The notes beneath the pieces are model-generated. The model ran no database searches. It was not told where the DNA came from and worked only from the letters and a program-made list of their open reading frames with translations. This document shows positions 15,703 through 23,300 of a stretch of DNA of 32,359 nucleotides, in pieces (within the stretch, counting starts at the first letter, position 1; each line of letters opens with the position of its first letter). Made by a program: the position numbers and the translations under genes. The stretch is from an uncultured Clostridia bacterium (lineage in GTDB: Bacteria; Bacillota; Clostridia; TANB77; CAG-508), in assembly GCA_944389745.1 (NCBI GenBank), contig CALXNM010000017.1:1-32359 (forward strand), written 5' to 3'.

Positions 15703-18700
15703 ATGGTAATCAATATGAAACTAAGAAGGATAGCTTTAGTTATACTAATGACCCTATTATCGGTCATATTAATAAGCAGTCTTAGTGTGTCAAATGCAGC
15801 AGAAGGAAGCAAGTATTTGACAATAAAAATGCTAAGAAAATCTGGATATGGATATAAGGCATTAGAAAAAAACGTATGGAAAATAGTAGAAACAGACAGT
15901 AGTGGAGGTTCAGTAAATTATGATAGCACAATCTACTGTTTAAAAGGAGGACCAGGATTTGGGTCAAGTGATTTTGGAAGTGGTAATCCAACTTTCAGAC
16001 ATTATACAAGATATTTTGATATGAAAGACCCAAGCTCAATACCAAGTCCATATGTAGATGCATTACCAGATGTAAATAGTAATACATATAAAGCATTATT
16101 GTGGTTGCTAGAAAATGTGTATGTACCAGCAAAAACAGGTGCATCAACAGAAGAACAACAAGCTGCAAAAGAATATAGAGATTTGTTATTAGATAATGCA
16201 GGATTAACAGGAAGCCCTTTAACAGATGATGATATAGATGTAGTACAACAATTAGCAGTATGGCATTTCACAAATGATGGAGATGCATTTGATGTAGGAG
16301 ATAGTGGAAACTTCTCATTATGGATAAATTCAGTAAAAGACCAAGATTCAGGATATAATCCATTAGGAGATGAAAATGGAGCAGGAGCAGTAGACGGAAA
16401 GATAAGAAATGAAGAAGCAAAAGAGTTATATAGATACTTAATAGAACAAGCAGAAGAAAATGCACCAAACTATGAAGTAAAAACATCAAGTCAACCATAT
16501 GAAATAGCAGACCAAGCACAAACAATAAGAGAAGACGTAAACAATTATATAATAGGACCATATAGAATAAACCAAATAAGTGATACAGAAGGAACAATAA
16601 CAGCAACATTTACAAATGGCCAAGGTCAAACATTAAATCCAAGATTTCAAAATGCAAGTGGAGGAAGAATAAACAGCATAGAAGATACAATTGGTGAAGA
16701 TTTCTATATAGTAGTACCAAAAACAACAAATGTAGATAAAATAACATTTAGTATAAGCGGTTCATATTTTAATACAAAAATAACATACTGGGCAGTAGAA
16801 GGAGCAAGTGTATCAGAGCAACCAGTAGTAATAGTAGAAAGAGAAAAAGAAGATTATAATGATAGTACAGAATTTAACAAACCAGAAGATAAAATCTTTG
16901 ACTTAGCATTAAGAAAATTTATTACAAGCATAAACGGAGTAGCACCAAGTACAAGCAGGGTACCACAAATAAGTGATGATACATTAAATGACCTAGAGGC
17001 AGATAGAATAACAACAGCAGAGAAGATACATCCAAAGAATCCATTAACAGTATCAACAGGAGATAGTGTAGTATATACAATAAGAGTATATAATGAAGGT
17101 GATATAGATGGAAAAGTAACAGAGATAACAGATTACTTGCCATCAGGATTAAGATTAAAAGCAGATAGTACAATAAATACACAATATGGATGGACAGAAG
17201 GAGCAAACGGAGAAGTAACAACAAATTACTTATCTGGTCAAACAATAAAAGCATTTGATGGAACAACATTAAGTTACTTAGACGTACAAATAGAATGTGA
17301 AGTAATTGCCACAGCATCAGATTCTAATATAAACTTAAAGAACGTAGCAGAAATCACAGGTGCTACAAATGATGAAAACAAACCGGATAGAGATTCAACA
17401 CCAGATAATGTTAATGTAGACGGATATGGAACAACATCACAAGAAGATGATGATGATTATGAAGACTTAATAATAGAGGGAACACCTCAACAAATATTCG
17501 ACTTATCTTTAAGAAAATTTATAATACAAGTAAATGATAATGAATTGAGAGATAGTTCAGGAAGATATACAAGAGAACCACAAGTAGATGTAACACATTT
17601 AGCAGATGGCAGCAGCACTACAGCAATATATAATCATCCTAAAACACCAGTTTCAGTAAATGCTGGAGATGAAGTTATATATACAATAAGGGTATATAAT
17701 GAAGGTGAAGTAGATGGTTATGTAAAAGAAATAACAGATTATTTACCAGCAAATCTAGAATTTATAAATGATAGCTTTAATGCACAATATGGATGGAGAA
17801 TATCAGCTGATGGAAGAACTGTAACAACAGACATAACATCACCTGATACTGAATATTCAGCAAATAGAGATACTATTTATGAAAATAGAAAATCTGGAAG
17901 CGACAAAGTTATATTAAATGCATTTGATGGAACAACATTAGATTATATAGATGTACAAATTAAATGTAGAGTAACAGATGCAGTAGTTCCAGAAGAAAAA
18001 TTAACAAATATTGCAGAAATAACAGAATTTACTGATTCAGATAATAATGAAGTAACAGATAGAGATTCTACAAAGGATAATGTAACATTACCATCAGATG
18101 AAACATTACCAAATTACAAAGATGAAGAAATAAACAGAGGAGATAGCTATATACCAGGACAAGAAGACGATGACGATTTTGATAAATTAATAATTCAAGT
18201 ATTTGACTTAAGTTTAAGAAAATTCATTACAGGAGTAAATGATGAAGAAATAACAAACAGAGAGCCTGTATTTGTAAATAATAATGGAGAATACACATAT
18301 GAGCATACAAAAGACCCTGTTCTAGTAGAAACTGGAGATACTGTTATATATACTTTAAGAATTTACAATGAAGGAAATATAGCAGGTTACGCAGAAGAGG
18401 TAAAAGATGATATTCCAGAAGGTCTAGAATTTTTACCAGATAATACAACAAACATCAATTATAGATGGGTAATGTATGATGCAGAAGGAAATGTAACAGA
18501 AAATGTAGCAGATGCAGTAACAATAAGAACAGATTATTTATCAAAAGCGCAAGCAGATGAAACAGGAAGAGATAACCTAATAGATGCATTTGACCCAGAA
18601 ACGATGAGCGAACCAGACTATAAAGAAGTAAGAATAGCATTTAGAGTAACAGAGCCAAATACATCAGACAGTATAATAATTAACACAGCAGAAATTTCAG

Positions 18701-20037
18701 AAGATAGTAATGAAGATGGAAATCCTGTAGAAGATATAGACTCAACACCAGACAATGACGAAGATGGTGAAGACGATATCGATATAGAAAAAATTAAATT
18801 AACATACTTTGATTTAGCATTAAGAAAATTCATTACAGGAGTAAATGATGAAGAAATAACAAACAGAGTACCAGTATTTAACAACAACAATGGTGAATAT
18901 ACATATGAGCATACAAAAGAGCCTGTTCAAGTTAAAAATGGAGACACAGTAATATATACATTAAGAATATATAACGAAGGAACAAAGGCAGGTTATGCAG
19001 ACGAGGTAAAAGATGATTTACCAGAAGGATTAGAGTTCTTACCAGACAACGAGGTAAATACAGAATATAGATGGGTAATGTATGATGCAAATGGAAATGT
19101 AACAGAGAATGTACAAGAGGCAGAAACAATAAGAACAGATTATTTATCAAAAGCACAAGCAGATGAAACAGGAAGAGATAATCTAATAGATGCATTTGAC
19201 CCAGAAACAATGACTCAACCAGATTATAGAGATGTTAAAATAGCATTTAGAGTTACAGAACCAAATACATCAGACAGAATATTAATAAACACAGCAGAAA
19301 TTTCAGAAGATAGTGACGAAAATGGAGACCCTGTAGATGACAAAGACTCAACACCAGATAATGATGAAGATGGTGAAGATGATATCGATATAGAAAAAGT
19401 AAAAGTAACATACTTTGATTTAGCATTAAGAAAAATAATATCAAAAGTAACAATGATACTAGATGGAGAGACATATGTAGAAGAAACAGGACATGAATTT
19501 GAAGATGACCCAGAAGAAGTTGTAAAAGTTGAATTAGGAAACCACAAGATAGAAACAGCAGTAATTAAATTTACATATCAAATAAGAATAACAAATGAAG
19601 GAAATATGGCAGGATATGCAGAAGAGATAACAGACTACATACCAGAAGGACTAGAGTTTGTAGAAGAAGATAATGAAGGTTGGGTACTATCAGAAGATGG
19701 AAAAACAATAACAACAACACAACTAAGCAACACACTATTACAACCAGGAGACAGTGTAGTAATAGAAGTAACATTCAGATGGATAAATGGACAAAAGAAC
19801 TTGGGTGTAAAAACAAACTGGGCAGAGATATCAGAAGATAGTGATGAAAATCATAATCCAGTAGAAGATATAGACTCTGTGCCAAATAACCGTCAAGAAG
19901 GAGAAGACGATATAGATGATGCATCAGTAGTATTATCAATAGTATCTGGTGTAGGAGGACATTATGTAGGAGTAATAACAGGAGTACTAGTTATACTTGG
20001 AACTGGATTAGTCCTAATTAAGAGATTTGTATTGTGA
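15703..20037 (+). CDS. Giant thioester-domain surface adhesin with five FDL repeats (adhesin 1)
   Basis: A 1444-residue exported protein, probably a fibrillar adhesin. The start at 15703 follows AGGAG (15691-15695). After a signal peptide (about 1-31, ending SNAAEG) comes a thioester (TQXA-type) domain: C79 in IYCLKGG and Q183 in V-Q-Q-L-A-V-W-H are the expected Cys-Gln thioester pair, used by such domains for covalent capture of host amines. Five ~200-residue repeats begin at F399, F599, F834, F1036 and F1238 (core FDLALRKFI...YTIRVYNEG...ITDYLP.GL...N.AEIT), of DUF11/isopeptide type; the Lys of LALRK and the Asn of N-x-AEI are plausible isopeptide partners. DNDEDGEDD loops (1017-1025, 1219-1227) match DxDxDG calcium sites. 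The C-terminus is a membrane helix plus KRFVL, with no LPXTG sorting motif. Its own promoter and a downstream hairpin make it monocistronic. Confidence 0.85.
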   Translation: MVINMKLRRIALVILMTLLSVILISSLSVSNAAEGSKYLTIKMLRKSGYGYKALEKNVWKIVETDSSGGSVNYDSTIYCLKGGPGFGSSDFGSGNPTFRHYTRYFDMKDPSSIPSPYVDALPDVNSNTYKALLWLLENVYVPAKTGASTEEQQAAKEYRDLLLDNAGLTGSPLTDDDIDVVQQLAVWHFTNDGDAFDVGDSGNFSLWINSVKDQDSGYNPLGDENGAGAVDGKIRNEEAKELYRYLIEQAEENAPNYEVKTSSQPYEIADQAQTIREDVNNYIIGPYRINQISDTEGTITATFTNGQGQTLNPRFQNASGGRINSIEDTIGEDFYIVVPKTTNVDKITFSISGSYFNTKITYWAVEGASVSEQPVVIVEREKEDYNDSTEFNKPEDKIFDLALRKFITSINGVAPSTSRVPQISDDTLNDLEADRITTAEKIHPKNPLTVSTGDSVVYTIRVYNEGDIDGKVTEITDYLPSGLRLKADSTINTQYGWTEGANGEVTTNYLSGQTIKAFDGTTLSYLDVQIECEVIATASDSNINLKNVAEITGATNDENKPDRDSTPDNVNVDGYGTTSQEDDDDYEDLIIEGTPQQIFDLSLRKFIIQVNDNELRDSSGRYTREPQVDVTHLADGSSTTAIYNHPKTPVSVNAGDEVIYTIRVYNEGEVDGYVKEITDYLPANLEFINDSFNAQYGWRISADGRTVTTDITSPDTEYSANRDTIYENRKSGSDKVILNAFDGTTLDYIDVQIKCRVTDAVVPEEKLTNIAEITEFTDSDNNEVTDRDSTKDNVTLPSDETLPNYKDEEINRGDSYIPGQEDDDDFDKLIIQVFDLSLRKFITGVNDEEITNREPVFVNNNGEYTYEHTKDPVLVETGDTVIYTLRIYNEGNIAGYAEEVKDDIPEGLEFLPDNTTNINYRWVMYDAEGNVTENVADAVTIRTDYLSKAQADETGRDNLIDAFDPETMSEPDYKEVRIAFRVTEPNTSDSIIINTAEISEDSNEDGNPVEDIDSTPDNDEDGEDDIDIEKIKLTYFDLALRKFITGVNDEEITNRVPVFNNNNGEYTYEHTKEPVQVKNGDTVIYTLRIYNEGTKAGYADEVKDDLPEGLEFLPDNEVNTEYRWVMYDANGNVTENVQEAETIRTDYLSKAQADETGRDNLIDAFDPETMTQPDYRDVKIAFRVTEPNTSDRILINTAEISEDSDENGDPVDDKDSTPDNDEDGEDDIDIEKVKVTYFDLALRKIISKVTMILDGETYVEETGHEFEDDPEEVVKVELGNHKIETAVIKFTYQIRITNEGNMAGYAEEITDYIPEGLEFVEEDNEGWVLSEDGKTITTTQLSNTLLQPGDSVVIEVTFRWINGQKNLGVKTNWAEISEDSDENHNPVEDIDSVPNNRQEGEDDIDDASVVLSIVSGVGGHYVGVITGVLVILGTGLVLIKRFVL
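16897..19920 (+). repeat. Tandem array of five ~600-bp FDL-repeat coding units
   Basis: Units start at about 16897, 17497, 18202, 18808 and 19414. Units 3 and 4 are close at DNA level (the block coding YTYEHTKxPV through DYLSKAQADETGRDNLIDAF); unit 5 is divergent and nearly identical to the last unit of adhesin 2. The array is a substrate for copy-number change and for exchange with the paralogue. Confidence 0.8.
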
Positions 20038-20072
20038 TAAATAATTATTAAACAACAATAATTAAGAATACG

Positions 20073-20121
20073 GAAGAAAAGCTTAAATACTAGGAAAGGA
20101 AAGTATTTAAGCTTTTTCTTC
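20073..20121 (+). terminator. Terminator-like hairpin after adhesin 1
   Basis: A 19-bp stem (GAAGAAAAGCTTAAATACT against AGTATTTAAGCTTTTTCTTC, one bulged base) with a 10-base loop. The T-run is inside the arm rather than after it, so termination efficiency is uncertain, but it separates the two adhesin units. Confidence 0.65.
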
Positions 20122-20156
20122 TGTGTGTAATAGGTAAAGAACCAAAAAGAATAGAT

Positions 20157-20214
20157 TAATATTACAAAAATGTAATATTATACTAAAAAAACTTAGAAAA
20201 AATACTGCCGTAAA
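20157..20214 (+). promoter_or_regulatory. Palindromic operator candidate and CCGTAA element upstream of adhesin 2
   Basis: TAATATTACA (20157-20166), AAAA, TGTAATATTA (20171-20180) is a perfect 10-bp inverted repeat that matches the first palindrome upstream of adhesin 1. CCGTAAA follows at 20208, 56 bases before the -35 box, the same distance as in adhesin 1. Confidence 0.5.
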
Positions 20215-20263
20215 GGTAAATTTTACAAGGAAAACAAGCAAGGCATAATGTAAAAAAATGTTA

Positions 20264-20292
20264 TTGACTATAGGCTCAAAAAACAGTAAAAT
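20264..20292 (+). promoter_or_regulatory. Promoter of adhesin 2
   Basis: TTGACT (20264-20269), 17-base spacer, TAAAAT (20287-20292), identical boxes and spacing to the adhesin 1 promoter. Confidence 0.7.
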
Positions 20293-20338
20293 ATATAATA
20301 TATAGGTGTATTATGAGATATAAAAGGGAAGTGTAGCA

Positions 20339-23300
20339 ATGAAAAAAATAACAAATGCAATTTTAATAATGCTAATGACATTTTTAATCATATTTGTAGG
20401 TGGTAGTTACAATATGTCAAATGCAGCTGAAGGAAGTAAGTATTTAACAATAAAAATGCTTAGAAAATCAGGATATGGTTATAAGGCAATAGAAAAAAAT
20501 GTTTGGAAAATAGTTGAAACAAACAGTAGTGGAGGTTCAGTAAGTTATGATAACACAATTTACTGTTTAAAAGGAGGTCCAGGATTTGGTTCAAGTGATT
20601 TTGGAAGTGGTAACCCAACTTTAAGACATTATACAAAATATTTTGATATGAAAGATCCAAGTTCAATACCAAGCCCATATGTAAATGCATTACCTAATGT
20701 AAATAGTAATACATATAAGGCATTACTATGGCTTCTAGAGAATGTATATGTGCCAGCAAAATCAGGAGCATCAACAGAGGAACAACAAGCAGCAAAAGAA
20801 TATAGAGATTTATTATTAGATAATGCAGATTTAGCAGGAAGCTACCTAACCGATGATGATATAGATGTAGTACAACAATTAGCAATATGGCATTTCACAA
20901 ATGATGGAGATGCGTTTGATGTGGGAGATACTGGAAACTTTGAATTATGGATAAACCAAGTAGCAGGACAAGATTCAGGATATAACCCATTAAGTGATGA
21001 AAAAGGAGCTGGAGCAGTAGATGGATGGGACAGAAAAGAAGAAGCAAAAATGCTATATAAATATTTAATAAAACAAGCAGAAGCAAATGCACCAAACTAT
21101 CAAGTAAAAACAGCAAGTCAACCATATGAAATAGCAAATCAAACACAAACAATAAGAGAAGAAGGAAACAATTATATAATAGGACCATATAGAATAAATC
21201 AAATAAGTGATACAGAAGGAACAATAACAGCAACATTTAAAAATGGCCAAGGACAAACATTAAATCCAACATTTCAAAATGCAAGTGGAGGAAGAATTAA
21301 TAGCATAGCAGATACAATAGGAAAAGATTTCTATATAGTAGTACCAAAAACAACAAATGTAGATAAAGTAATATTTAGTATAAGTGGTTCATACTTTAAT
21401 ACAAAAATAACATACTGGGCAGTAGAAGGAGCAAGCTCATCAGAACAACCAGTAGTAATAGTAGAAAGAGAAAAAGAAGATTATAATGATAGCACAGAAT
21501 TTAACAAGCCAGAAGATAAAATATTTGACTTAGCGCTAAGAAAATTCATAACAAGTATAAACGGAAAAGCACCAAGTACAAGTAGAGTACCACAAATAAG
21601 TAGTTCTACAATAAATGACTTAGAAGCAGAAAGAATAACAACAGCAACAAAAACACATACAAAAACACCTTTACAAGTAGCAACAGGAGATAGCGTAGTA
21701 TATACAATAAGAGTATATAATGAAGGAGAAATAGATGGAAAAGCAACTGAAATAACAGATTACTTACCATCAGGATTAAGTTTAAAATCAGGAAGTAGTA
21801 TAAACACACAATATGGATGGAAATCAGGAAGTAATGGAGCGGTAACAACAAGTTATTTATCAGGACAAACAATAAAAGCATTTAATGGAAGTACTATTGA
21901 CTATAAAGATGTACAAATAGAATGCGAAGTAACGGCAAAGGTATCAGATGCTAATATAAACTTAAAGAATGTAGCAGAAATTACAGGTGCTACAAATGAT
22001 GAAAATAAACCAGATAGAGATTCAACACCAAACAATTTAACAGAGACTCAAAAGAATAACTATAACCCAGGAACGTCAGAACAAGGATATGGATATGAAG
22101 ATGATGACGATTACGAAGAACTAGTAATGCCAGGAAAATATTTCGACTTAGCACTTAGAAAATTCATAAGTAGTGTTGATGGAAAAAGTGTAAATAGAGC
22201 ACCTTCAGTTGATGTATCTAAACTAGCTGCCGGAACAGCAACTACAGCAACATATAACCATTCTAAAACACCAGTTGCAGTAAAAGTTGGAGATGAAGTA
22301 ATATACACAATAAGAGTATACAATGAAGGTCAATTAGATGGAATAGTAACAGAAATAACAGATCATTTGCCAGCAAACTTAGAATTTGTAAATGACAGTT
22401 TTAATACTTCAAGAGGATGGAGTGTAAGTGGAGACGGAAGAACAGTAACAACAAATTACTTATCAGGAAAAACAATAAGTGCATTTAATGGAAGTACACT
22501 AGATTATGAAGATGTACAAATAAAATGTAAAGTAAAAGATACAGCAGTAGCAGGAGAGAAGTTAACAAACATAGCAGAAATATCTAACTTTACAGATAGC
22601 GAGGGAGATGTAGTAACAGATAGAGATTCACAGGCAGACAATGTAACATTACCATCAGATACTACATTACCAAACTACAAAGATACAGAAATAAATAGAG
22701 GAGATAGCTATATACCAGGACAACAAGATGATGACGACTTTGAAAAAGTATTAGTACAAAAATTTGATTTGGCTTTAAGAAAATTTATTACAGGAGTGAA
22801 TAGCGAAAGCATAACAAACAGAGTACCAGTATTCCATAATAACAATGGTACATACACATATGAACATACAAAAGACCCTGTAGAAGTAGAAAATGGAGAT
22901 ACAGTAATATATACATTAAGAATATATAATGAAGGAGATATTGCAGGATATGCAGAAGAAGTAAAGGATGATATTCCAGATGGATTAGAATTCTTACCAG
23001 ACAATACAACAAACCAAAATTACAGATGGGTAATGTATGATGCAGAAGGACAAGTAACAGAGAATGTACAAGATGCAGTAACAATAAGAACAGACTATTT
23101 ATCAAAAGCTCAAGCTGATGCAACAGGTAGAGATAATTTAATAAAAGCTTTTGACCCAAGCTCAATGAGCGAACCAGACTACAAAGAAGTAAGAATAGCA
23201 TTTAAAGTAACAGAACCAAATACATCAGATAGAATATTAATAAATACTGCAGAAATATCAGAAGATAGTGATGAAAATGGAGAACCAATAGATGATATAG

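Noticed and set aside
20122-20338. c-di-GMP (GEMM) or other known riboswitch in the adhesin leaders
   Set aside because: I looked for the conserved GEMM core and for long helices in both leaders and did not find them; only short motifs and simple hairpins are visible.
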